This document shows positions 16,921 to 24,916 of a DNA stretch of 64,000 bases, one piece after another. Where the stretch lies: contig CAKTNP010000001.1 in assembly GCA_934589155.1 (NCBI GenBank), positions 62,001 through 126,000 on the forward strand. The letters are read 5' to 3'. This DNA is from an uncultured Oscillospiraceae bacterium. Its GTDB lineage: Bacteria; Bacillota; Clostridia; Oscillospirales; Oscillospiraceae. Under the pieces are notes generated by a model. The model ran no database searches. It was not told the DNA's origin and saw only the letters and a program-made list of their open reading frames with translations. The position numbers were made by a program, and so were the translations under genes. The first letter of the stretch is position 1, and each line of letters opens with the position of its first letter.

Positions 16921-17354
16921 TTTTCTCCCGCCTCTCCGGGGGCCAGGGCCCGAAGCAGGGCTTCGGGCCCCGCCGGTGTCTGCTGGAGGATCCGCTCCAG
17001 CTGCTCCAGCACCGCCAGCCGGTCTACCAGCTTGACCTCCACGCCGCCCTTGTCGCTGCGCCGAACCTCCGTCAGCATGTTGAGATCCAGGTTTTCCAGT
17101 CCCGCCCCCTCCTCCAGCACCAGCCGGACGCAGTCGTTGACCCGGCCATAGGCCAACTCCGCCAGCCGCCGGGTGATGTCCTCCTGCCGGATCCCGGTAT
17201 TCCGCTGCTCCTGCAGGGCCTCCCGGACCAGGGGCTGGGTCAGGAGCCGTCCCGGGGACCGTTTTCCTACGGCCCGGGCCGCCTGCTCTGCGTCCAGGGA
17301 GCAAAGAAAGGCCCGGGCGAAGGCCCTTGCCTCCTCTTGTGTGAGCTTTGCCAT
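16917..17354 (-). CDS. Phage terminase small subunit
   Basis: A 145-residue protein starting MAKLTQEEARAFARAFLCSL, with an early helix-turn-helix-like segment (DAEQAARAVGKRSPGRLL) and an oligomerisation helix at the end. This fits small terminase subunits that recognise phage DNA. GAGGTGAT precedes the ATG at 17354; the upstream in-frame extension has no ribosome site. It is the first gene of the ten-gene head cassette. No phage promoter, repressor or integrase lies upstream before the host gene at 17548. Confidence 0.78.
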   Translation of the reverse strand: MAKLTQEEARAFARAFLCSLDAEQAARAVGKRSPGRLLTQPLVREALQEQRNTGIRQEDITRRLAELAYGRVNDCVRLVLEEGAGLENLDLNMLTEVRRSDKGGVEVKLVDRLAVLEQLERILQQTPAGPEALLRALAPGEAGEK

Positions 17355-17429
17355 CTGATCACCTCTCACCCCTGGCCCCATTTCCGTCAAAAGTTGCCCG
17401 AAAACAGGCAACCGAACCGGATTTTTCTT

Positions 17430-17465
17430 TCCTACATTGCTTTTTGACAAAATAGGCGGTATAAT
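17430..17465 (+). promoter_or_regulatory. Promoter of the deacetylase-like gene
   Basis: A perfect TATAAT (17460-17465) has a weak TTGCTT at the 17-base position upstream. The start codon is about 80 bases downstream behind CAGGAGGAG. Confidence 0.55.
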
Positions 17466-17547
17466 GACTATGTGTACGGAAATTCCCCCCGGCCCGTCCG
17501 GAGTACAGGCGTTCCTTGGGAACGCCGGAAAGACAGGAGGAGACTCT

Positions 17548-18921
17548 ATGGATCCCTATGAGAACGAAGAATATACCACGCCCCACCGGGAACGAAAAAA
17601 CAACCGGTTCAAGCACCTGACCCAGGCATATCTGCCCGGCCTCATGCTGGCCGTGGCCCTGGTGGGTGTGATTCTCATCATTGCCGGTGCCATCCGGGGC
17701 AGCAAGGGCGGTGACGGAAAGAAAGATCCGGACCTCCGGGCCTCTCAGTCCACCCTTTCCTCGGAGGCTCAGAGCCTGAAGGACGAGGCGGATGCTCTGC
17801 TGACCAGGGCCTCCGCTCTGGCCGCTCAATATGATTACGACGGCGCCCTGTCGGTCCTGAAGACCTTCTCCGGAGATGCCTCCCAGCAGGCCGACCTGCA
17901 GCAGGCCATCTCCGACTACACCGCCGCCAAGGATGCGTTGATCCTGTGGGAGGATAACAGCACCATTGCCCATTTCTCCGTCCAGCCTCTGGTGGCCGAT
18001 ACCGCCCGGGCTTTTGACAACGATGCCAATGCTTCGGACAATGCCACCTATCACTTCACCGTGGCCCAGTTTACGGAGATCCTCCGGCAGCTTTATGACA
18101 ACGGCTATGTGCTGGTGTCCATGTCCGACGTGGCCTCGCCGGTGACGGATGCCGACGGCAATGTGAAGTATGAGTACGGAGCCATTTACCTTCCTAAGGG
18201 CAAGAAGCCCCTGGTCCTGTCCGAGGTCCCCGTGAACTACTACCTGGATATGGTGGACGGGGACGACGACGGCACCCCCGATGCGGCGGGCGACGGTTAT
18301 GCCTGCCGCCTGGCGCTGACTGCCTCCGGGGCCTTGACGGCGGAAATGGTGGATGGCCAGGGCCAGACGGTCCAGGGCCTTTACGACGTGGTCCCCGTTC
18401 TGGAGGATTTCATCGCCCAGCACCCCGACTTCTCCTACCACGGCGCCCGGGCGGTCCTGGGCATGACAGGCTATGAGGGCGTTTTGGGCTACCGGTCTGC
18501 CGCGGACCAGGCCACGGCCCAGTCCGTAGCCGCGGCGTTGAAGGATGCGGGCTATGAGTTCGCCTGCTTCTCCTATGGGGACGTGTACTACGGCGATGCC
18601 GACCTGTCCGAGGTGGAGGAGGACCTGAAGTCCTGGAAGACCAATGTGGAGCCCATCCTGGGCCAGGTCCAGATCATGTTCTATGTTACCGGCAGCGACA
18701 TCGCCTATGAGAGCGAGACCTACTCCGGCGAAAAATACGATGCCATGTATGCCGCCGGCTTCCGGTACTTTGTGGGCTTGGACAACGATCCCTGGGCCAC
18801 CGTGACGGAGGAATATGTCCGCCAGGGCCGGACCACCGTGAACCCCGCCAAGCTGGTGAACAATCCGGAGATCTTCTCGGGCTATTTCAACGCCCCGGAG
18901 ATTACCGCCATCAAGAACTGA
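17548..18921 (+). CDS. Membrane-anchored polysaccharide-deacetylase-like protein
   Basis: A 457-residue protein with a short cytoplasmic tail, one membrane helix (YLPGLMLAVALVGVILIIAG, about residues 30-50), a helical stalk, and an extracellular domain. The domain resembles NodB-type polysaccharide deacetylases (FTVAQFTEILRQLYDNGYVL, LVLSEVPVNYYLDM, AVLGMTGYEGVLGYR, YEFACFSYGD). In active enzymes the LVLS segment continues into a metal-binding Asp pair; here it reads SEVPVNYY, so metal-dependent catalysis is doubtful. The start at 17548 is set by AGGAGGAG. It stands alone between the phage cassette and the SUF genes, with its own terminator. The role at the cell wall is inferred. Confidence 0.75.
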   Translation: MDPYENEEYTTPHRERKNNRFKHLTQAYLPGLMLAVALVGVILIIAGAIRGSKGGDGKKDPDLRASQSTLSSEAQSLKDEADALLTRASALAAQYDYDGALSVLKTFSGDASQQADLQQAISDYTAAKDALILWEDNSTIAHFSVQPLVADTARAFDNDANASDNATYHFTVAQFTEILRQLYDNGYVLVSMSDVASPVTDADGNVKYEYGAIYLPKGKKPLVLSEVPVNYYLDMVDGDDDGTPDAAGDGYACRLALTASGALTAEMVDGQGQTVQGLYDVVPVLEDFIAQHPDFSYHGARAVLGMTGYEGVLGYRSAADQATAQSVAAALKDAGYEFACFSYGDVYYGDADLSEVEEDLKSWKTNVEPILGQVQIMFYVTGSDIAYESETYSGEKYDAMYAAGFRYFVGLDNDPWATVTEEYVRQGRTTVNPAKLVNNPEIFSGYFNAPEITAIKN

Positions 18922-18930
18922 TTTTTACAA

Positions 18931-18972
18931 AAAAGGAAGGCAGAAGGTCCGGGACCTTCTGCCTTCCTTTCC
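18931..18972 (+). terminator. Terminator of the deacetylase-like gene
   Basis: GGAAGGCAGAAGGTCC (18935-18950) pairs perfectly with the sequence to 18967 and is followed by TTTCC. A run of A precedes it, so it may work on both strands. Confidence 0.85.
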
Positions 18973-19102
18973 GTCTGCATGAATTCCTATAAGATAAGTG
19001 GGAGAAAAACCCGGGGAAAAGCGCCGAGAACCCGAAATTCCCGTACAATTCCGGTAAAAATGCGCCAGAGTTCGCAAAACGGAAGAAAATGCCGGGAATC
19101 CG

Positions 19103-19131
19103 TTGCTATTTCTGCACAAATGTGGTAAACT
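19103..19131 (+). promoter_or_regulatory. Promoter of the sufC-sufB-rlmH group
   Basis: TTGCTA (19103-19108), a 17-base spacer and TAAACT (19126-19131) form a reasonable sigma-A promoter about 38 bases before the ATG. Confidence 0.6.
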
Positions 19132-19168
19132 ATTGCCGCTATCTTGAAAGAAAAATGGGGAGCACCAT

Positions 19169-19903
19169 ATGCTGGAAATTGAACACTTATCCTATGCGGT
19201 GCCGGAGGAGAACGGCAGCCGGGAGATCCTGCGAGACGTTAGCCTGACGGTGGAGGACCGGCGCTTCGTGGTCGTCACGGGGCCTAACGGCGGCGGCAAG
19301 ACCACCCTGGCCAAGGCAATCATGGGCATCAACTGTCCCACGGGAGGTACCATCCGCTGGAACGGCACGGACATTACGAATCTGTCCGTGTCGGACCGGG
19401 CCAAGCTGGGCATCAGCTACGGCTTTCAGCAGCCGCCCCGGTTCAAGGGCTTGAAGGTCCGGGATCTTTTGAACATTGCGGCGGGGGAGAATCTGAGCCA
19501 TGACCGGGCCTGTGAGTATCTGACCCGGGTGGGTCTCTGCGCCCGGGACTACCTGGAGCGGGATGTGGACGTGAGCCTGTCCGGCGGCGAGGTCAAGCGT
19601 ATCGAGATCGCTACGGTGCTGGCCCGGAACGGAGAGCTGATGATCTTCGACGAGCCGGAGGCAGGCATCGACCTGTGGAGCTTCGCCCGGCTGACGGATA
19701 CCTTCCGGAGAATTCATGACGAGAAGCGGGCCACCATCCTCATCATCTCCCACCAGGAGCGGATCCTGAAGCTGGCGGACGAGATCATACTGGTGGCTGA
19801 CGGCAGGGTGGCCAGGCGGGGCCCCGTGGAGGAGGTCTACCCCCTGATCCTGGGCCAGACCGCCGCAGGCTGCAATCGATTGGAGGTGGACGGCAAATGC
19901 TGA
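19169..19903 (+). CDS. sufC: SUF Fe-S assembly ATPase SufC (SmsC)
   Basis: A 244-residue ABC ATPase with Walker A GPNGGGKTTL, a Q-loop region FQQPPRFKGLKV, signature LSGGEVKRIEIA and Walker B LMIFDEPEAGIDLWS. The EAGID wording is typical of SufC rather than of transport ATPases. SufC powers Fe-S cluster assembly with SufB/SufD. Here it is followed, with a 7-base overlap, by a single small SufB/D-like scaffold. That is the minimal SmsCB arrangement known from anaerobes and archaea. No sufS or sufU is adjacent. Confidence 0.92.
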   Translation: MLEIEHLSYAVPEENGSREILRDVSLTVEDRRFVVVTGPNGGGKTTLAKAIMGINCPTGGTIRWNGTDITNLSVSDRAKLGISYGFQQPPRFKGLKVRDLLNIAAGENLSHDRACEYLTRVGLCARDYLERDVDVSLSGGEVKRIEIATVLARNGELMIFDEPEAGIDLWSFARLTDTFRRIHDEKRATILIISHQERILKLADEIILVADGRVARRGPVEEVYPLILGQTAAGCNRLEVDGKC

Positions 19904-20820
19904 ACGAAATTCAGAAGCGGATCTTACAGGAAGTGGCGGATATGGCGGAGATCCCCGCCGGCGCCGTTAACATCCGCACCGACGGGCAGAAGTCCTACCG
20001 CTCCAATTCCGAACACATCCGCATCGAGGGCAAGACCGATAAGGACGGCATCGACATCATCATTGATCCCGGCACCGTGGCGGAGTCCGTCCATATTCCT
20101 GTGGTGCTGACCAAGCCCGGCTTCCGGGATATGGTCTATAACGATTTCTACGTGGGCGAGGGCGCCAATGTCACCATCGTGGCGGGCTGCGGCATCCACA
20201 ACTGCGGCGACTGCGACTCCCAGCACGACGGTGTCCACACCTTTTACGTGGGAAAAAACGCCCAGGTGACTTATATCGAAAAGCACTACGGCGAGGGGGA
20301 GGGCACCGGTAAGCGGATCTTGAACCCCCAGACCATCCTCTATTTGGAGGAGGGTGCTAAGGTCACTCTGCTGACCAGCCAGATCCGGGGCGTGGACGAT
20401 ACCAAACGCTTTACCAAAGCGGAGCTCCGGGGCAAGAATGCCGAGATCCAGATCCAGGAGAAGCTGCTGACCCACGGGAACCAGGAGGCGGTCTCCGAAA
20501 TGGAGGTGTACCTGCTGGGGGAGGATACCCGAGCCCAGGTGACCTCCCGGTCCGTGGCCCAGGATGCCTCCAGCCAGGTGTTCTACCCCCGGGTGGAGGG
20601 TGACGCCGCCTGCTTCGGCCATGTGCAGTGCGACGCCATTATCATGGGCCGGGCCAAGGTCCGGGCCATTCCTGAGATCACCTGCAACCATGTGGACGCC
20701 AGCCTGATCCACGAGGCTGCCATCGGAAAGATCGCCGGGGACCAGATCCTGAAGCTTATGACCCTGGGCCTGAGCCATGAAGAGGCGGAGCAGCGGATCC
20801 TGGAGGGCTTCCTGCGGTAA
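19897..20820 (+). CDS. sufB: SUF scaffold SufB/SufD-like protein (SmsB)
   Basis: A 307-residue beta-helix scaffold, much shorter than canonical SufB (about 470). The family's right-handed beta-helix is visible as repeated valine-rich turns (GEGANVTIVAGCGIHNCGDC, GKNAQVTYIEKHYGEG, LEEGAKVTLLTSQIRG). It ends with IPEITCNHVDASLIHEAAIG, which contains the Cys and His expected for cluster binding, and the SufB-type GLSHEEAEQRILEGFL. The start overlaps sufC by 7 bases (ATGCTGA). It is the single scaffold of a two-gene SmsCB system. Confidence 0.9.
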   Translation: MLNEIQKRILQEVADMAEIPAGAVNIRTDGQKSYRSNSEHIRIEGKTDKDGIDIIIDPGTVAESVHIPVVLTKPGFRDMVYNDFYVGEGANVTIVAGCGIHNCGDCDSQHDGVHTFYVGKNAQVTYIEKHYGEGEGTGKRILNPQTILYLEEGAKVTLLTSQIRGVDDTKRFTKAELRGKNAEIQIQEKLLTHGNQEAVSEMEVYLLGEDTRAQVTSRSVAQDASSQVFYPRVEGDAACFGHVQCDAIIMGRAKVRAIPEITCNHVDASLIHEAAIGKIAGDQILKLMTLGLSHEEAEQRILEGFLR

Positions 20821-20821
20821 G

Positions 20822-21304
20822 ATGTTTGAGATCACGCTTTTGACCGTGGGCAAGCTGAAGGAGCCCTTTTACCTCTCCGCCGCAGCGGAGTATGAAAAGC
20901 GGCTGAAGGGCTACTGCAAATTTAGGCTCTTGGAGCTGCCGGAGAGCCGCCTGCCGGAGGATCCCAACCCCGCCGAGATCCGGGCGGGCCTGCAGAAGGA
21001 GGCCGAGGCCTTCCGGGGAAAGATCCCCAAGGGCGCCTGGTTCTGCGTCCTGACCCCGGAGGGAAAGGAGCTGTCCTCCCCCCAGCTGGCGGAGCAGATG
21101 AAGCGGGTGAAGCTGTCTGGCAAGTCTGCCGCCTGCTTTCTCATCGGCTCCTCCTTCGGCATGGACGAGAGCCTGAAGGCCCAGGCGGACCTGAAGCTGT
21201 CCATGGGCCCCATGACCTTCCCCCACCACCTGGCCCGGATCATGGTCTTGGAGCAGCTGTACCGGGCGGAGACCATCCAGGCCGGCACCAGGTATCACAA
21301 ATAA
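20822..21304 (+). CDS. rlmH: 23S rRNA (pseudouridine-1915-N3) methyltransferase RlmH
   Basis: A 160-residue SPOUT methyltransferase that methylates pseudouridine 1915 of 23S rRNA on assembled ribosomes. Diagnostic segments are ITLLTVGKLKEPFYLSAAAE, the knot motif FLIGSSFGMDE and the C-terminal MTFPHHLARIMVLEQLYRA, with the ending GTRYHK. The start at 20822 (MFEITLL) is 1 base after the sufB stop; an in-frame ATG at 20777 lies inside sufB and would add a tail not seen in the family. It is probably co-transcribed with sufCB. Confidence 0.95.
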   Translation: MFEITLLTVGKLKEPFYLSAAAEYEKRLKGYCKFRLLELPESRLPEDPNPAEIRAGLQKEAEAFRGKIPKGAWFCVLTPEGKELSSPQLAEQMKRVKLSGKSAACFLIGSSFGMDESLKAQADLKLSMGPMTFPHHLARIMVLEQLYRAETIQAGTRYHK

Positions 21305-21336
21305 AAAGCTGTCTGGCCCTATGGGCGGGCAGCAAG

Positions 21337-21366
21337 AAGGCGCCCCGCGGTCCCGCGGGGCGCCTT
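21337..21366. terminator. Terminator between rlmH and serC
   Basis: AAGGCGCCCCGCGG and CCGCGGGGCGCCTT are perfect arms around TC, followed by TCGTTT. It lies between convergent genes. Confidence 0.8.
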
Positions 21367-21380
21367 TCGTTTCAGTTCAA

Positions 21381-22466
21381 TCAGCCGTGACTTTTTTCAA
21401 ATTCCGCCAGGCACTCCACCAGTGCCGCCACGCCCTCCTTGGGCATGGCGTTGTAGATGGAGGCCCGGAGACCGCCTACGGACTTGTGGCCCTTCAGGTT
21501 GTCGAAGCCTGCGGCCTTGGTGTAGGCCACCACCTCCGCGTCCAGGTCCTTGGAGCCGGTAACAAAGGGGACATTCATGTAGGACCGGAATTCCTTGTCC
21601 ACGGTGCCGTGGAACAGCTTGGAGGAATCCAGGAAATCGTAGAGGATCTTGGCCTTCTCCCGGTTCTTTTGGGCCATGACCTCCAGCCCTCCCTGGTCCA
21701 GCAGATACCGGAACACCTTGCCGCAGACGTAAATACCCCAGCAGTTGGGGGTGTTGTACATGGATCCGGCCTTGGCGTGGGTGTCATAGCGCAGATAGAT
21801 GGGGGTCTTGGGGTCAATGTCGGAACGAATCAGGTCCTCCCGGATGATAACGATGGACATGCCGGCGGGTCCCACGTTTTTCTGCACGCCGCCGTAGATG
21901 AGACCGTAATCGGCCACATTGCAGGGCTTGGACAGGAACATGGAGGACTGGTCCGACACCAGGAGCTTCCCCTTGGTGTTGGGCAGGGTCCCATATGTGG
22001 TTCCGTGAATGGTCTCGTTTTCGCAGATGTACACATAGTCCGCCTTATCCCGGATGGGCAAGTCGGCACAGTCGGGAATGTAGGCGAAGTTCCGATCCTC
22101 GGAGGAGGCGGCGCATTGGACATCTCCGAACTTCTGGGCCTCGGTATAGGCCTTTTTGGACCAGGCGCCGGTGACGATATAATCGGCGGCGCCGTTTTTC
22201 ATCAGGTTCATGGGGATCATGGAGAACTGCAGGGTGGCCCCGCCCTGGAGAAACAGGATCTTATAGTTGTCGGGAATGGCCATGAGCCTGCGCAGGTCGG
22301 CCTCGGCGTTGTCATAGATCTCCTGGAACACCTTGGAGCGGTGGGACATTTCCATGACGCACATTCCGGAACCCCGGTAGTTCATCATTTCGTCCCGGAT
22401 CTCCTCCAGAACGGGCTCCGGCATAGTGGCGGGGCCGGCGGAAAAGTTGTAAACGCGGTCATACAT
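21381..22466 (-). CDS. serC: Phosphoserine aminotransferase
   Basis: A 361-residue class V PLP aminotransferase that converts 3-phosphohydroxypyruvate and glutamate to phosphoserine in serine synthesis. The start MYDRVYNFSAGPATMPEPVL is the typical SerC opening. GMCVMEMSHRSKVFQEI, LFLQGGATLQFSMIPMN and the loop YGGVQKNVGPAGMSIVIIR, with the PLP-binding Lys in GVQKN, are diagnostic. The ATG at 22466 follows GGGAGG. It stands alone, with no serA or serB adjacent. Confidence 0.96.
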   Translation of the reverse strand: MYDRVYNFSAGPATMPEPVLEEIRDEMMNYRGSGMCVMEMSHRSKVFQEIYDNAEADLRRLMAIPDNYKILFLQGGATLQFSMIPMNLMKNGAADYIVTGAWSKKAYTEAQKFGDVQCAASSEDRNFAYIPDCADLPIRDKADYVYICENETIHGTTYGTLPNTKGKLLVSDQSSMFLSKPCNVADYGLIYGGVQKNVGPAGMSIVIIREDLIRSDIDPKTPIYLRYDTHAKAGSMYNTPNCWGIYVCGKVFRYLLDQGGLEVMAQKNREKAKILYDFLDSSKLFHGTVDKEFRSYMNVPFVTGSKDLDAEVVAYTKAAGFDNLKGHKSVGGLRASIYNAMPKEGVAALVECLAEFEKSHG

Positions 22467-22624
22467 GGTAAAAGCCTCCCAAACTGTATTCTTTATAAAA
22501 ACAAGTGTCCATAGTATAGCGTATGGTTGGGAGAAAATCAATGCTTTTCATAAAAATTTAGCGAAAAGACCACCAATAGAATGAACGATGGTGCTTCCGG
22601 GGCGGATGCCCGCCCCGGCGCTCC

Positions 22625-22873
22625 TTATTGGCCCTTGTATTTCCGTCGGGTGGCCAGACCCCCTCGGATGTGGCGTTGGGCTTTGTTGCGCTCCAATAGG
22701 ACCTTCACCTGGTCGTACAGGGCCCGGTTATACTGGGGCAGCCGCTGGGACAGGTCCTTGTGGACTGTGGACTTGGAGATGCCGAAGTGCTTGGCGGCGG
22801 CCCGGACGGTGGTTTGCTGCTCGATCATGTACACAGCCAGTTCGCAGGCTCGTTTTTCGATGGTGTCTGACAT
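22625..22873 (-). CDS. spoIIID: SpoIIID, sporulation transcription factor
   Basis: An 82-residue DNA-binding protein of the mother cell that tunes sigma-E and sigma-K genes. Nearly the whole protein is the family signature: RACELAVYMIEQQTTVRAAA, KHFGISKSTVHKDLSQRLP, and a basic tail HIRGGLATRRKYKGQ. Length matches the roughly 90-residue family. GGGAGGTAC precedes the ATG at 22873. It stands alone; a GC hairpin without a clear T run follows near 22595-22620. Confidence 0.95.
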   Translation of the reverse strand: MSDTIEKRACELAVYMIEQQTTVRAAAKHFGISKSTVHKDLSQRLPQYNRALYDQVKVLLERNKAQRHIRGGLATRRKYKGQ

Positions 22874-23107
22874 AAGCGTACCTCCCTGCTGTGTCGTGCC
22901 ATGACAATCTATGCAGGGAGGAACGCACATATGCGCCGCCGCCGATATAGCAAAAGGTCCGGAACCTTCGCTCCGGACCTTTGATAATAAGCGTGTCCAC
23001 CCGCAGTGGCCGACTTTTTGCGGCTTTCCCCCGATACCCCGCGCCCGTAGGGGGCAATCTCCAGCGGCGCTCCATCCAACAATGGCAGCGGTGCCGATAC
23101 CCCGCAC

Positions 23108-23180
23108 CCGTAGGGGGCGATGCCTACATCGCCCCGCCGTACAGGCCTTCCGGTTTCCACCAGGGGAACGTGCCTCCGGC
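23108..23180. repeat. Direct repeat pair, first copy
   Basis: Matches about 23551-23635 over some 75 bases: CCCGTAGGGGGCGATGCC, ACATCGCCCCGCCGT, CAG, TTCCGGTTTC, GGGAACG and GCCTCCG occur in the same order with scattered substitutions. Confidence 0.7.
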
Positions 23181-23364
23181 GGGTAACTTTCTGCTCGTGC
23201 AGAAAGTCACCAAAGACACGCCAGGGGGCGGAGCAAAAGGGGACCCACCGGGAACCCAGCAAAGCGGTTCCCGGTGGGATAGGAGGAGCAGCGAAATGAG
23301 CGAGAGGTGGGTTCCGAAGGAAACCGCCGCGAGGGATATGGAGCTTGCGACGACGTGACGCCAC

Positions 23365-23473
23365 GCCCCCTGTACCCCCACCCTCCGAAGACTGGGTAGA
23401 AGTCCTAATTCCACATTTGGGCGATTTCGTAAACAGAATCGCCCCTCCGCCTAAGATTTTAGAGATAGCAACA
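23365..23473. repeat. Interspersed intergenic repeat, copy 2
   Basis: Second copy of the element at 48-155, sharing CCCCCTGTACCCCCACCCTC, TCCTAATT, and GGGCGATTTCGTAAACAGAA with the following TCGCCCCTCCGCC and GAGATAGCAA. Differences are scattered substitutions, so the copies are diverged rather than recently duplicated. Confidence 0.75.
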
Positions 23474-23550
23474 AGAATGACTTGAAACCGGAAGTGCCGC
23501 AGCTCTGCTGCAAATTTCTCTGATTTTTTGACTGCCTTCCCGGGATTTGC

Positions 23551-23635
23551 ATACCCGTAGGGGGCGATGCCACATCGCCCCGCCGTGCAGTCTTTCCGGT
23601 TTCTACTAGAGGGAACGAGCCTCCGACGGCACGCC
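23551..23635. repeat. Direct repeat pair, second copy
   Basis: Second copy of the block at about 23108-23180, lying immediately upstream (in coordinate sense) of the galM stop codon. Confidence 0.7.
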
Positions 23636-23651
23636 TTTTGTAGGCCCTCTT

Positions 23652-24686
23652 TTACCCCTCCGCCGAAAACGCGAACACCGTTTCCGAATCATAGACCTCC
23701 CCGGCCTTCAGTACGCTGGAGGGAAACTGGGGATGGTTCACGGAATCGGGATAGAACTGGCTTTCCAGGCATACGGCGCTCTGATTCGGATAATAGATCC
23801 CGCCCTTTCCGTGGCAGTTCAGGTAGTTGGCGGTGTAGAGCTGGAGCCCCGGACAGTCGGTGTATACCGTCATGACCCGACCGGAGCCGGGATCCCGGAG
23901 CCGGGCCGCCGGCCGGGTCAGCTCCTTGGACAGCAGGATATAGTTGTGGTCGTAGCCTTTCTGATAGTGCAGAGGATCGTAGTCCGCCCCGATGTCCCGG
24001 CCCACGGCCTTCTCCGTCCGGAAGTCCATGGGGGTCCCCGCTACGGGGAGCACCTCACCGGTGGGGATGCTGTCGGGCCCTTCCGGGGTGAAGCAGTCGG
24101 CGTGGATCCACAGCAGCTGCTCCAGGGCTTTGCCGGTCTCCTCCTGGCCCGCCAGGTTAAAATAACTGTGGTTGGTGGGGTTGATCACCGTGTCCTGATC
24201 GCATACCCCGTGATAGTGCAGATGCAGAGCCGTCTCCGTCAGGCGATAGGTGACGGTAAAGTCCAGATCCCCGGGGAACCCCTGGTCCCCGTCGGGGCTG
24301 TGGATGGCGAAGGTCAGAAAGTCCTCCCCGGAATCTTCCAGGGTCCACATCCGCTTGAACCAGAAATCGGGGCCGCTGTGCAGGTTGTTTTCCCCGTTGT
24401 TCTTGGCCAGGGGGTAGGTCTTGCTGTTCAGGGTGAACCGGGCTCCGCTGATCCGGTTGGCGTACCGGCCGATGGGGGCTCCCAGACAGCCGGAGTTGGC
24501 CTGATAGCCCATAACATCGTCATAGCCCAGGACCACGTCCCGGACCTGACCCCGGGCGTCGGGGACCAGGAGCCGCACCAGAGTCGCGCCGAAGTCCGTC
24601 ACCGAGGCCGTGAGGGAACCGCAAGATATGGTGTACAGATAGGCTTCCCGGCCGTCCGGGAGAAAGCCGAAGGATTGCTTTTGCAT
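23652..24686 (-). CDS. galM: Aldose 1-epimerase (galactose mutarotase)
   Basis: A 344-residue mutarotase that interconverts alpha and beta anomers of hexoses. Visible family motifs are GRYANRISGARFTL, NNGENNLHSG, the catalytic-His segment INPTNHSYFNLAG, the DxPTG-like SIPTGEVLPVAGTPMDF, and the late VCLESQFYPDSVNHPQFPS. Length is normal. GGAGATTCTCC lies just before the ATG. No other galactose gene is adjacent. Confidence 0.93.
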   Translation of the reverse strand: MQKQSFGFLPDGREAYLYTISCGSLTASVTDFGATLVRLLVPDARGQVRDVVLGYDDVMGYQANSGCLGAPIGRYANRISGARFTLNSKTYPLAKNNGENNLHSGPDFWFKRMWTLEDSGEDFLTFAIHSPDGDQGFPGDLDFTVTYRLTETALHLHYHGVCDQDTVINPTNHSYFNLAGQEETGKALEQLLWIHADCFTPEGPDSIPTGEVLPVAGTPMDFRTEKAVGRDIGADYDPLHYQKGYDHNYILLSKELTRPAARLRDPGSGRVMTVYTDCPGLQLYTANYLNCHGKGGIYYPNQSAVCLESQFYPDSVNHPQFPSSVLKAGEVYDSETVFAFSAEG

Positions 24687-24867
24687 GGAGAATCTCCTTT
24701 CCTATGGTGAAGATGGGTGGATGTTTTCTCATAGAAGAGTATAGCGCATCCGGAGGCAAAATTCAAACGGGTTTTGCAGAAATCCCCGGCCTGCCGGGGA
24801 TTTCGGGCGAAAAAGGACGGGCCCTGCCTCCTGAATAAAGAGCCGTTTTTGCCGAATGAAAATTAAT

Positions 24868-24916
24868 TTTATAAATATTGTGGATTGGGTCTTGCAATAA
24901 CCACAATATATAGTAT
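24868..24916 (+). promoter_or_regulatory. Two NrdR-like boxes upstream of nrdD
   Basis: The NrdR consensus is acaCwAtATaTwGtgt. Box 2 at 24901-24916, CCACAATATATAGTAT, matches at about 13-14 of 16 positions and overlaps the -10 box. Box 1 at 24868-24883, TTTATAAATATTGTGG, matches well in its right half. The boxes are 33 bases apart start to start, about three helical turns; the usual spacing is 31-32. NrdR represses ribonucleotide reductase genes in response to dNTP levels. Confidence 0.65.

Larger units (their letters stand above)
22874..23651. other. Repeat-rich non-coding region between spoIIID and galM
   Basis: I see no credible gene in these roughly 780 bases; the short open frames are low-complexity and on both strands. 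The region is built from repeats. The block beginning CCCGTAGGGGGCGATGCC and running through GGTTTC to CGTGCCTCCG occurs at about 23108-23180 and again at about 23551-23635. Shorter CCCGTAGGGGGC pieces lie near 23042 and 23106. A CTTTCTGC-TCGT-GCAGAAAG hairpin lies near 23188-23207, and 23365-23473 repeats the element of 48-155. Confidence 0.7.

Noticed and set aside
22595-22620. GC hairpin after spoIIID as an intrinsic terminator
   Set aside because: The stem is good but there is no T run on either side, so I did not list it as a terminator.
23124-23414. Small open frames on both strands in the spoIIID-galM interval
   Set aside because: They coincide with dispersed repeats, have no ribosome sites and show no protein-like composition.
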